Below, piece by piece: positions 1-5,735 of a stretch of 10,351 nucleotides of DNA (position 1 is the first letter of the stretch; each line of letters begins with the position of its first letter). Below the pieces are notes generated by a model. It was not told where the DNA came from and did no database searches. It saw only the letters and a program-made list of their open reading frames with translations. Source of the DNA: Baffinella frigidus (Eukaryota > Cryptophyceae > Cryptomonadales > Baffinellaceae); contig MU646408.1 in NCBI GenBank assembly GCA_026770585.1, positions 777,896-788,246 on the forward strand, in the 5' to 3' direction. The translations under genes and the position numbers were made by a program.

Positions 1-162
1 TAAACCCGAAACCCGAAACCCTAAACCCTAAACCCGAAACCCTAAACCCTAAACCCTAAACCATAAACCCTAAACCCTACGCCCTCAACCCTCAACCCTA
101 AACCCTACCCCCTCAACCCTAAACCCTAAACCCTAAACCCTAAACCCGAAACCCGAAACCAG
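1..162. repeat. Degenerate telomere-type (CCCTAAA)n array
   Basis: Head-to-tail heptamers CCCTAAA, with variants CCCGAAA and CCCTCAA, fill the left edge up to a splice-acceptor-like CCAG at 159-162. The C-rich strand runs 5' to 3' from the left edge, the orientation expected at a left chromosome end. The array leads straight into a coding exon, however, and similar arrays lie in later introns, so it can equally be the tail of an intron. The unit is the plant/alga type (TTTAGGG on the other strand). Confidence 0.9.
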
Positions 163-207
163 GCAGCTTCCTCGTCGTGAACCTGTGCCAGCACTTTGAG
201 GAGCGCG
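163..207 (+). CDS. PTEN-family phosphatase, internal exon (first seen)
   Basis: This short exon lies between an acceptor (CCAG at 159-162) and a GT donor at 208-209. Read from 165 it gives SFLVVNLCQHFEER, then one base of a split glycine codon completed by the next exon. It matches the PTEN segment that reads YKIYNLCAERHYD in the human protein, with NLC and the following acidic/aromatic residues kept. It is the early part of the phosphatase domain, so the residues before it (an N-terminal lipid-binding or membrane part in known relatives) must lie on upstream exons not present here. Both flanks are telomere-like repeat, which makes the exon stand out by composition. The call rests on its position and the NLC match, since 15 codons alone are weak evidence. 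Confidence 0.7.
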
Positions 208-395
208 GTAGACCCTAAACCCCAAACCCCAAACCCCAACCCCTGAACCCCAACCCCCAAACCCAACCCCCAAACCCTAAACCCAACCTCCAAACCCCAA
301 ACCCCAAACCCTGAACCCCAACCCCCAAACCCAACCCTGAAACCCTAAACCCTAAACCCTAAACCCTGAACCCTAAACTCTACGCCCCACAGCAG

Positions 396-451
396 GCAAC
401 GGCAACTATGTCTCATCAGTGCTCTTCAAGCAAGTGCAGAAGATCCCATGC
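396..451 (+). pseudogene. Duplicated start of exon 2, with its acceptor
   Basis: The 56 bases after CAG at 393-395 match the first 56 bases of exon 2 (628-683) with six differences. Four of these are synonymous and two change a residue (D to V, N to K). The similarity ends abruptly at TGC, and the reading frame meets a stop within the following TTAGATCC repeat with no clear donor. I read it as a decayed partial duplicate, 232 bp upstream of the used exon. An alternative exon is possible but has no supporting donor. Confidence 0.75.
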
Positions 452-467
452 TACTATGAACCCTCTG

Positions 468-595
468 TATTAGATCCTGTGTTAGATCCCTATTAGATCC
501 AATTAGATCCTACAAGATCCTCTTTCAGATCCCTATTAGATCCTATTAGACCCTATTAGATCCCTATCAGATCCAATTAGATGCTATTGGATCCC
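468..595. repeat. TTAGATCC minisatellite in intron 1
   Basis: About a dozen imperfect units with core TTAGATCC, spaced 9-17 bases and often joined by CTA or AA, run through this part of intron 1. Units include ATTAGATCCCT, CAGATCC and TTAGACCC. The CCCTATTAGA variants look as if they could derive from the nearby CCCTAAA repeat, but that origin is inference. Confidence 0.8.
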
Positions 596-627
596 TAACT
601 GCGCGCACCGTTCGCCTTTGACGCCAG

Positions 628-788
628 GCAACGGTAACTACGACTCATCCGTGCTCTTCAACCAAGTGCAGAAGATCCCGTGCGTGGACCACAACGCGCC
701 CATGATGCACCAGCTCCTCGCCTACCTCGAGCGCTCGACCGCCTGGCTCAACCGCCACCCCGACAACGTCATGTCCGTGCACTGCCAG
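628..788 (+). CDS. PTEN-family phosphatase exon 2: general-acid loop to the catalytic Cys
   Basis: The exon starts after CGCCAG, completes a split Gly codon and encodes 53 further residues, from NGNYDSSVLFNQ to the end MSVHCQ. It aligns with human PTEN from HYDTAKFN through the YPFEDHNPP loop to HC. The segment IPCVDHNAP keeps the Asp that serves as general acid (D92 in human PTEN) and the following HN. The final HCQ holds the catalytic Cys, so the CX5R loop is split by the next intron. Reading past 788 gives a stop at 837-839, so splicing is needed. The donor is GC (CAG|GCTAGA), which keeps the frame into exon 3; I see no GT donor that joins correctly. A partial copy of the first 56 bases lies at 396-451. 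Confidence 0.87.
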
Positions 789-874
789 GCTAGACCCTCT
801 CGATACACCCTCCGCCCTTCACCATCAACGCTTGAGTAGACCCTGAACTCTTGAATAACCCCGTGTGATGACAG
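789..874 (+). other. Intron 2, 86-bp GC-AG intron inside the P-loop
   Basis: This phase 0 intron begins GCTAGACCC and ends GATGACAG. It is the shortest intron here and falls between the third and fourth residues of the CX5R loop (HCQ|GGKGRTG). GC-AG introns are a minor class in most eukaryotes and commoner in some algae and dinoflagellates. The boundary is fixed by the protein on both sides. Confidence 0.8.
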
Positions 875-1299
875 GGCGGCAAGGGGCGCACCGGGACGTT
901 CATCGTCGGGCTGCTCCTGTGGGTCGGGCGCTTCAACAACCCCACGGAGGCTGTCAAGTATGTGCAAGCGCGCCGCGCAGACCTACGCCTGGGCAGCACA
1001 TACCAGGGTGTCACCTCCCCGTCCCAGCTCCGCACCATCGGCTATCTCATCTCGGTCATCTACTGCGCGTCCTGCCACGCCACTCTCGCGAACGCGCTTC
1101 TCACCAAGATTGAGCTGCGTAACTTCCCGCGGAGCGTGAGCAAGGGGGGCGCCCTCGGCTTGATCGTCGAGGCTGATGGGGAGTTGGTGTACGACTACGG
1201 GAAGGCGGAGGGGCTCCTCTATGAGGACGAGCAGCACGACTGCGAGGATTTGGAGGATGAAAGCTTGTACCTCAACTTCGAGTTCGTCCTCGACAAGCC
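875..1299 (+). CDS. PTEN-family phosphatase exon 3: P-loop, TI loop and first half of C2
   Basis: This is the longest exon, 141 codons plus two bases. It opens with GGKGRTGTFIVG, completing the CX5R loop that binds the phosphate of the phosphoinositide. Next come NPTEAVKYVQ and, at 1007-1027, GVTSPSQ, which corresponds to the TI loop of PTEN (GVTIPSQ in human) that widens the pocket. From about 1096 it enters the C2 domain, the Ca-independent membrane-binding beta sandwich: LLTKIELRN, then an acidic stretch (YEDEQHDCEDLEDE) and YLNFEFVLDKP, matching FMYFEFPQPLP in human PTEN. The acidic stretch is longer than in human PTEN. The donor is GT at 1300-1301, and the last two bases join g1432 to give Pro. 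Codon use is GC-rich at third positions. This is the best supported exon. Confidence 0.93.
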
Positions 1300-1431
1300 G
1301 TACCCCCCAAACCCCTCAACCCTAAAACACTAAACCCTAACCCTAAACCCTAAACCCTAAACCCTAAACCCTAAACCCTGCACCCCAAATCCTACACCTC
1401 AAAACCCAAACGCTACCTAACCCTCAACCAG
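1300..1431 (+). other. Intron 3, almost entirely telomere-type repeat
   Basis: This 132-bp GT-AG intron begins GTACCCCCCAAA and ends CTCAACCAG. About 1313-1378 is nearly perfect CCCTAAA tandem repeat and the rest is degenerate versions of it. The limits are set by coding sequence of the same C2 domain on each side, so an interstitial telomere repeat here makes up the body of an intron. Confidence 0.85.
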
Positions 1432-1516
1432 GGTGCTGCTTGACCGGGACGCTGTGGTGAGGATCTACCGCTTTCTGCCCGCCGAGGCCGCCAAGTTCGT
1501 TCCTTCCATCGGACAG
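1432..1516 (+). CDS. PTEN-family phosphatase exon 4: central C2 strand
   Basis: After CAACCAG the frame gives VLLDRDAVVRIYRFLPAEAA. This matches the human PTEN C2 strand PVCGDIKVEFFHK: a hydrophobic start, then an alternating strand ending in aromatic and basic residues. Its 3' end is uncertain. A phase 0 GC donor after CAG at 1514-1516 resembles the exon 2 donor and adds KFVPSIGQ. A phase 0 GT donor at 1499 (TTC|GTTCCT) would end the exon six residues earlier. Both join in frame to exon 5. A family A inverted-repeat element begins 17 bases after the longer end. Confidence 0.75.
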
Positions 1517-1532
1517 GCACCTTCCAGCCACT

Positions 1533-1693
1533 CCACACACCGGACTTTGAAGCGATTTGGAATAACCCCTAAGCGATGAGACCTAGGGCCCTACGGTAGG
1601 AAACCCGTAGGGTCATAGGGGGGTTCCTATGGATAAGGTAACGGAAACTCGGGCACTGAGTGCCCGAAAATCCCTTCGTAGCCCGCTGTGTGG
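1533..1693 (+). mobile_element. Family A inverted-repeat element, copy 1 (intronic)
   Basis: This 161-bp MITE-like element has terminal inverted repeats: CCACACACCGGACTTTGAAG on the left and CTTCGTAGCCCGCTGTGTGG on the right. Inside is a second palindromic core around CCCTACGGTAGG/CCCGTAGGG and a stretch AAGGTAACGGAAA. It has no coding capacity. Copies lie at 5284-5444 (reverse orientation) and 9573-9732. No clear target-site duplication is seen. Confidence 0.85.
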
Positions 1694-1969
1694 CAGGACA
1701 GGCTGTGCAATTTTCGGGTGATCCGTGGGAGGTAGGTATCGCCGTTGCACCACTCCAACTTCATCTCGAAGGATAACTGAATCAGTTCCCCATTAGCGTT
1801 TGCACTTCAATTAGGAGACCTAATTAAATTTACCACGCCCTTACTAATTTCTCCTAGTCAACCTCCTATTGAAAAGGAAGTGAATCAGTTATCTTCCGAG
1901 ATGAAAGTGGTGGGCGTCGGACCTTGGCTTTCTTCTGCGGAGGCGGTTCCATGTCCTTGGCCAGCCTGG

Positions 1970-2192
1970 TGTCGGGTTTCGGGTATCAGATTTCGGGTAT
2001 CAGAGGGGTTCGGGTATCAGATTTCGGGTATTAGGGTTTCGGGTTTCGGGTTCAGGGTTTCGGGTTTAGGGTTTAGGATTCATAGTTTATGGGTTAGGGT
2101 CAAGGCTTGTGCACCGCGTGCCGCATGCGAGGGGTTCGGGTATCAGATTTCGGGTATCAGAGGGGTTCGGGTACCGCGTGCCGCATGCGAGC
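1970..2192. repeat. G-rich telomere-like minisatellite in intron 4
   Basis: Units such as TTTCGGGTATCAGA, GGGTTTCGGG and GGGTTTAGGGTTTAGG repeat here. The unit is related to TTTAGGG but on the opposite strand from the arrays in introns 1 and 3. A larger period is also visible: a 20-base segment with core CCGCGTGCCGCATGCGAG occurs at about 2114 and again at about 2174, with the ATCAGATTTCGGG units between. The apparent open frames across it are repeat-encoded. Confidence 0.85.
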
Positions 2193-2347
2193 CCGGCGTG
2201 CGGGGAACACCCGCAGACTGATCCGCGGCGGGCACTTGCCCTATCCCGAGGAGGCTACGGTTCAGCATAACCTGGCAAAACGTCTCTCACTGCGCACGGT
2301 ACGGTGGTGGGGTGCTCGTAACCTCTGCTGTTACTGTGGGGGGGGTG

Positions 2348-2368
2348 CAGGTGCAGCGGGGAGCGCAC
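2348..2368 (+). repeat. Duplicate of the exon 5 acceptor and first coding bases
   Basis: A 21-base segment (CAGGTGCAGCGG and on) is identical to 2502-2522, which spans the exon 5 splice acceptor. The two copies bracket the CT microsatellite. The upstream copy leads into simple repeat and no further exon sequence. Confidence 0.9.
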
Positions 2369-2501
2369 ACTCTCTTTTTTTCTCTCTCTCTCTCGCTTCC
2401 TCTCTCTCCCTCTCTCTCCCTCTCCCTCTCTCTCCCTCTCCCTCTCTCTCCCTCTCCCTCTCTCCCTCTCTCTCTCTCTCTCTCACTCTCTCTCTCTCTC
2501 T
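2369..2501. repeat. CT-rich microsatellite forming the polypyrimidine tract
   Basis: About 130 bases of (CT)n, broken by CCCTCTCC blocks, lie directly before the exon 5 acceptor. The tract would act as an unusually long polypyrimidine tract. The serine/leucine-rich and arginine/glutamate-rich open frames across it are artefacts of the repeat. Confidence 0.95.
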
Positions 2502-2504
2502 CAG

Positions 2505-2621
2505 GTGCAGCGGGGAGCGCACGAGCTGCGCTACGGACGAGTGGCGGGGAAGCAGGTGTCGTTCTGCGCGTTCCACCCGGGGTTCCACACGGAGGGCCCC
2601 CTCTCCTTCACTCGCGAGCAG
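2505..2621 (+). CDS. PTEN-family phosphatase exon 5: C-terminal C2 strands
   Basis: Read from 2505 this gives VQRGAHELRYGRVAGKQVSF and then CAFHPGFHTEGPLSFTREQ, ending at a GT donor (CAG|GTCAGC). It fits the C2 section of PTEN that runs through MFHFWVNTFFI to LTLTKNDLDKA. VSFCAFHPGF takes the place of the aromatic strand, and LSFTREQ leads into IDKA on the next exon. A second AG at 2509-2510 (GTGCAG) would start the exon two residues later, also in frame. I chose 2505 because it is the first AG after the CT tract. The 21 bases spanning this acceptor are duplicated at 2348-2368. Confidence 0.77.
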
Positions 2622-2872
2622 GTCAGCGCCACCCCTCTCACACGATCGAAGAAAGGGTGTTGAGGTGGAGAGGCAGCAGCACACTGGGCTTGGTGAATTG
2701 GTGGAGGCGCGGAGTCTCAGCCGCTGGGGTAACGTTGCTCAACGACGCTGTGGAACTCGACGGTGCTCGGCGATGCGGGTGTGCCGTGTGGCTGTACGTC
2801 TTGAGTCCGGGAATTCGCTGTAACATCCGTGAATTCACCGCAAGTTGAGGTCCGATCAAATGGCGCAGACGT

Positions 2873-2974
2873 ATCTCTTAAGTGGCGGACGGGCGAATGT
2901 TCGCCCTACCTCGCCCTAGGCAGGTCCTATGGCCCTACCGTAGGGCGTACGAGCCTACTCGCCACTTAAGGGAT
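2873..2974. mobile_element. Family B inverted-repeat element, copy 1
   Basis: The terminal repeats are ATCTCTTAAGTGGCG and CGCCACTTAAGGGAT, 102 bp overall. The core reads CGCCCTAGGCAGGTCCTA followed by CCCTACCGTAGGG and GAGCCTACT. A second copy with the same core is at 8168-8270. It is non-coding and MITE-like. Confidence 0.8.
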
Positions 2975-3156
2975 GGCCGCTTGCAGGGCCGTTTGAGGTT
3001 CTTTAGGTTTTAATTTCGCCCAACATAGCCCAACGACACGCCCTTCCGTAGAAAGGATCTGCACAGAAAGCTTTTTTCCGAGGTGCCTCGATCAGACCAG
3101 CCCTGCAGGTGTCGTACCATTGTGGGACATCGGAGTTAGAGTTCGAAGAGGTTGAT

Positions 3157-3226
3157 CTGGGGATGCAACCCCGTGTAAAGTCACTCCGGTCATCCTACGC
3201 GACTTTACACGGGGTGGTATCCCCAG
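3157..3226. repeat. Hairpin C (26-bp inverted repeat)
   Basis: The arms 3157-3182 (CTGGGGATGCAACCCCGTGT and on) and 3201-3226 are complementary at 24 of 26 bases around an 18-base loop. A related GCGACTTTACAC string recurs at about 3762, inside fold-back K. Confidence 0.85.
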
Positions 3227-3279
3227 AGTTGACGCCCGCCTTCGCTCATCCAGGATGAGCACCCCGGTGGCGGATCGCC

Positions 3280-3562
3280 CTTATCTCAGGCCAAGACGTT
3301 TTGAAGACCTTTTCCTAAAGTCAACTACCCTACAAATCCGTTAACTTATTCTTTACTCAACCGGTTGTCTTAGAGAGAGAGAGTTCTTCATTGACGACCA
3401 ACTGGTCCGGATCCACCTCATCCTAGCGCAGATGATTTCAGTGGACCGGCCTCGCGCCATGGGAGTTGTCTTACCATATTTTTTACTCAACGCATAAGTT
3501 GACAGATTTGTAGGGGAGTTGACTTAGGAAAAGGACTTTAAAACGTCTTTATCTGAGATACG
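3280..3562 (+). mobile_element. Family D element, full-length copy with long terminal inverted repeats
   Basis: Arms of about 75-80 bases pair: on the left TTATCTCAGG, AAGACGTTTTGAAG, CCTTTTCCTAAAGTCAACT and CTACAAATC; on the right their complements up to CTGAGATACG. The roughly 130-base centre contains an AG run, GACGACCAACTGGTCCGG and CGCGCCATGGGAGTTG. Part of the centre and the right arm recur at 6401-6577, and a more distant relative is at 8391-8560. Frame 3384-3497 stays open and gives EFFIDDQLVRIHLI and so on. Confidence 0.85.
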
Positions 3563-3584
3563 CCCGCTGTCTCACCAAACATTA

Positions 3585-3636
3585 GGTCCTGGGGCCCTAC
3601 GGCCTACCGTAGGCAATACCGTAGGCCTAACCACCC
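3585..3636. repeat. Small CCTACGG/CCGTAGG palindrome
   Basis: TAGGTCCTGGGGCCCTACGG is followed by two CCGTAGG copies (CTACCGTAGG and ATACCGTAGGCC), giving overlapping inverted repeats. It resembles the cores of families A and B without their terminal repeats, so it may be a fragment. Confidence 0.6.
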
Positions 3637-3681
3637 TCTTTTCAGGACCTTACCCTATTCGGTTGCGGATCGGGCGTTGTC

Positions 3682-3860
3682 CCACACGAGGCTACCTATG
3701 CGAACAGAATAAATGTCGATTGTAAACGTGTGTAGTAATTTTCAGATGAAAAGCAGCGACTTTACACAGGTCCGACCGCTCAGCGGGCAGAAACGTGATC
3801 ATTTGCCCACAAAACTTTAAAAGTCCGTTTTATTCTGTTCGCATGGGTAGCCTCGTGTGG
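3682..3860. repeat. Fold-back element K
   Basis: Arms of 32 bases, 3682-3713 (CCACACGAGGCTACC and on) and 3829-3860, are complementary with one mismatch and enclose about 115 bases. The right arm ends exactly where the duplicated acceptor segment starts (3861). Confidence 0.9.
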
Positions 3861-3893
3861 TCTGACCGCGTGGTGAGCGCAGATCGACAAGGC
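3861..3893 (+). repeat. Duplicate of the exon 6 acceptor and first coding bases
   Basis: The 33 bases TCTGACCGCGTGG through CGCAGATCGACAAGGC match 4022-4054 with two differences, spanning the exon 6 acceptor CGCAG|ATC. Splicing at the upstream copy would reach a stop before the true exon, so the downstream copy is the likely acceptor. Between the copies is a short tandem repeat with unit ACGCCTTTTTGGTGAAAA (about 3938-3976). Confidence 0.88.
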
Positions 3894-4043
3894 ATCAGAG
3901 CACGCAGGCGAAAAGGATCGGTGTTCGGGGGCAAAAAACGCCTTTTTTGGTGAAAAGACGCCTTTTTGGTGAAAAAGAGGCCGTTCACGAGCCTGCCGGC
4001 GGGGCCCGTCCCATAGCCTTGTCTGACCGCGTGGGGTGCGCAG

Positions 4044-4172
4044 ATCGACAAGGCGCACAACAACCCTGCGTTCCCCGACAGCTACTCGCTCCACATGTCC
4101 TTCCTGCCTGGCGTGCCAAACGGCGCTTCTAGCAAGGCCTGCCGTCGCCGCAGAGGATCTTCCGTTAAGTGA
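4044..4172 (+). CDS. PTEN-family phosphatase, last exon
   Basis: After GTGCGCAG the frame gives IDKAHNNPAF, then PDSYSLHMSFLPG, and ends with a basic tail (CRRRRGSSVK) and TGA at 4170-4172, 42 codons in all. It matches the end of the PTEN C2 domain, where LDKANKD is followed by FKVKLYF. The protein stops about 20 residues after the last C2 strand, so it lacks the long acidic, PDZ-binding tail of animal PTEN. It is closer in layout to the voltage-sensing phosphatases, which end near the C2. A further spliced exon downstream cannot be excluded. The 3' side is a CCCTCTCA minisatellite, and I see no AATAAA nearby. Confidence 0.78.
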   Translation: MDKAHNNPAFPDSYSLHMSFLPGVPNGASSKACRRRRGSSVK

Positions 4173-4314
4173 TTCCCTCTCAATTCCCTCTCAATTCCCT
4201 CTCACCTGGAGCGATCCCCTCTTAGATCCCCCCGCGCAAACTCCCTCTCAAACTCCCTCCCAGATTCCATCTCAGACTCCCTCTCAGATTCCCTCATAGA
4301 ATCCCTCTCACGTA
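4173..4314. repeat. CCCTCTCA minisatellite after the stop codon
   Basis: Imperfect units of 11-13 bases, TTCCCTCTCAA, ACTCCCTCTCAA and GATTCCCTCAT, start directly after the TGA of the phosphatase gene. They would form part of its 3' untranslated region. The Pro/Ser/Thr- and Glu/Arg-rich open frames across it are repeat-encoded. Confidence 0.85.
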
Positions 4315-4745
4315 GAAATTGCCGCCTCGGCTTGGATCCTCTGCGGTGGAATGCCTGGATGCTTTGGCACGGACAGCCATGCTCCAATCTCCGTCCCCCA
4401 CCCTCCAACCTGCACGGGTGCTGTCCATACACCCCTGTCATTTCGTTGGACATCTATCCTGTAGGAGGTGGCGATAGAATCCATCCGGGAAAAGCTTGTA
4501 AAGAGCGGCTGACACGGGGCACAGTATGTAGCACAATGCGGAGGCATGTGCGGCGCTGATGCTGGTTGTTTGGCAAGAAATCACCAAACTCTCTGGGATG
4601 TCTCCACGTGCCTTCCATCCATCCTGATCCCTCTTCAAACCCAGCGAGTCGCTGACAAGACACTCCAAGAAAAGCTCCAAGACACGAGGCTCCTCCAGGG
4701 ATGGCAGAGGCAAAGACGACCACGACCGCGCCGATGTACGTCCCA
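4315..4745. other. Non-repetitive stretch, no gene recognised
   Basis: About 430 bases are free of obvious repeats. A minus-strand frame is open over 4438-4860 (140 codons) but reads through the following TG-rich repeat. I recognise no domain, start context or splice pattern in it. It could hold an unrecognised exon or the remains of one. Confidence 0.4.
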
Positions 4746-4761
4746 ACCCCGGCACTGCCTG

Positions 4762-4950
4762 CCTGCTCTCAACTGTCTGTGTGTGGTGTGCACACTCTGC
4801 GTGTGTTGAGCACACACCGCTGACCGACACGTAGGAAGGCTGCGTGTATCTGGTGTGCACTGCATGGCTGCTCGCAACTGTCTGTGCGTTGTTTCCCGTG
4901 TGGTGTGGACTGTCCGCGCGTGTGTGGTGTGCACACTCTGCTTACCGATA
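4762..4950. repeat. TG/CA-rich tandem duplication
   Basis: Two diverged copies of a segment with CAACTGTCTGTG and GTGTGGTGTGCACACTCTGC lie at about 4769-4800 and 4877-4941. The segment GTAGGAAGGCTGC.TGTATCTGGTGTGCAC is present at 4831-4860 and again at 5106-5135, on the other side of the H element. Confidence 0.75.
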
Positions 4951-4953
4951 CGT

Positions 4954-5103
4954 CCACCAACCCTCACAGCCTGAGCAAATCGTCGAATTTGAGGTCACGT
5001 ATTTCCCTTGGAGGCCGCCGGATTCCTGCGTCCGTGGAGCCGTTTTGCCTTGAAATTGAAAATCGAAAATCATCGATTTGCTCAACCCGTGAGGGTTGGT
5101 GGG
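4954..5103 (+). mobile_element. Family H inverted-repeat element, copy 1
   Basis: The termini are CCACCAACCCTCAC on the left and GTGAGGGTTGGTGG on the right, perfectly complementary; inner parts (GAGCAAATCGTCGA and TCGATTTGCTC) also pair. The element is about 150 bp and non-coding. A second copy with the same ends and GACGATTTG core is at 9010-9149. Confidence 0.85.
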
Positions 5104-5283
5104 TGTAGGAAGGCTGCTTGTATCTGGTGTGCACGTCACAGTTGCCCAACCACCTTGCTGGGAGGCGACCTGTCGAGGCTCTGTCTTCCAAGTCTTTGAC
5201 AAGGCTGATGATTTCAGGGCGAACGCCGTCCAAGTACGGAGGAGCCCGAAGCCATGAAATGGCGCGACAGGTATGGTGCCGAG
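5104..5283. other. No gene recognised between elements H and A
   Basis: The first 30 bases duplicate 4831-4860. The remainder, to the family A copy at 5284, shows no repeat or coding feature I can support. Confidence 0.4.
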
Positions 5284-5444
5284 CCACACAGCGGGCTGCG
5301 AAGGGATTTTCGGCCCAAATCGGGCCACCTTTCCGTTACCTTGTCCGTAGGAACCCCCCTATGTGCCTACGGGTTGCCTACCGTAGGGTCCTAGGTCTTA
5401 TGGCTTAGGGGTTATTCGAAACCCCTGCGAAGCCCGCTGTGCGG
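5284..5444 (-). mobile_element. Family A inverted-repeat element, copy 2 (reverse)
   Basis: This is a 161-bp copy in the opposite orientation to 1533-1693. It runs from CCACACAGCGGGCTGCGAAG to CGAAGCCCGCTGTGCGG with TTTCCGTTACCTT and the CCCTACGG-type core inside. It is closest to copy 3 in the variable segment (GGCCCAAATCGGGCC against GCCCCGATTTGGGCC). Confidence 0.85.
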
Positions 5445-5609
5445 AAGAGCGATGCACGCCATGTCTTCAAAACTTATTGAATTCAGAATTCAGCGCGTTG
5501 TTGTTTCCATGCTCAGGGTGGGATCCACATTTCCCATAGCATTTTTGAGATTGCCACTGGTGGCAAGGCACCACTTGGAATTGGAAGCGGTCACTCTTGC
5601 CCTGACATG
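5445..5609. other. No feature recognised
   Basis: This is unique-looking sequence between the family A and family F copies. A short open frame continues into the F element and is not credible as a gene. GAATTCAGAATTCAG at 5480-5494 is a small internal repeat. Confidence 0.35.
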
Positions 5610-5735
5610 CCACGCCAGGATGATCGAAACGTTCACTTTTGACATCTTTCAAGGGAAACCCCTTGAATCCATAAGTCAATCACGTCAGATGTTACGTGGA
5701 TAAGGCGTCGGTTTCCCTCGACCAATCTGGCGTGG
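5610..5735 (+). mobile_element. Family F inverted-repeat element, copy 1
   Basis: The ends are CCACGCCAGGATGATCGA and TCGACCAATCTGGCGTGG. Between them are CATCTTTCAAGGGAAACC, CCTTGAATC, and ACGTGGATAAGGCGTCGG. The element is 126 bp. A second copy of exactly the same length is at 9372-9497. Confidence 0.9.

Larger units (their letters stand above)
208..627 (+). other. Intron 1, telomere-like and TTAGATCC repeats
   Basis: The inferred GT-AG intron is phase 1. It opens with GTAGACCCTAAACC and runs into degenerate CCCTAAA/CCCCAAA repeat to about 375. It then holds a decayed copy of the next exon's start (396-451), a minisatellite with core TTAGATCC (about 468-595), and the acceptor CGCCAG at 622-627. 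Confidence 0.7.
1517..2504 (+). other. Intron 4, about 1 kb of repeat elements
   Basis: This phase 0 intron holds, in order, a family A element (1533-1693), about 280 bases without recognised content, a G-rich telomere-like minisatellite (1970-2192), and about 150 bases without recognised content. After these comes a copy of the exon 5 acceptor (2348-2368), a CT microsatellite, and the acceptor CTCTCAG at 2504. It would start at 1499 if the GT donor is used. Confidence 0.65.
2622..4043 (+). other. Intron 5, 1.4 kb packed with fold-back elements
   Basis: This phase 0 GT-AG intron starts GTCAGCGCC and ends GTGCGCAG. The first 250 bases hold nothing I recognise. After that come, in order, element B1, hairpin C, element D1, a small CCTACGG palindrome, fold-back K and a duplicate of the acceptor. 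The two sides encode adjacent residues of the same C2 segment (REQ|IDKAHNN), which fixes the intron limits. Confidence 0.72.

Noticed and set aside
1-162. True chromosome end with telomere
   Set aside because: The array is degenerate, leads directly into an exon of a gene lacking its N-terminus, and like arrays lie in introns further in. It remains possible but is not shown.
396-451. Mutually exclusive alternative exon of the phosphatase
   Set aside because: Similarity stops abruptly at 451, the frame soon meets a stop, and no donor is visible, so a decayed duplicate is simpler.
2331-2684. Arg/Glu-rich open frame on the minus strand, and Ser/Leu-rich frames on the plus strand
   Set aside because: They are produced by the CT microsatellite, which is open in several frames, and they overlap a supported exon.
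4438-4860. 140-codon minus-strand open frame as a gene
   Set aside because: It starts in TG-rich repeat and has no recognisable domain; it is noted only as a stretch that might hold an unrecognised exon.
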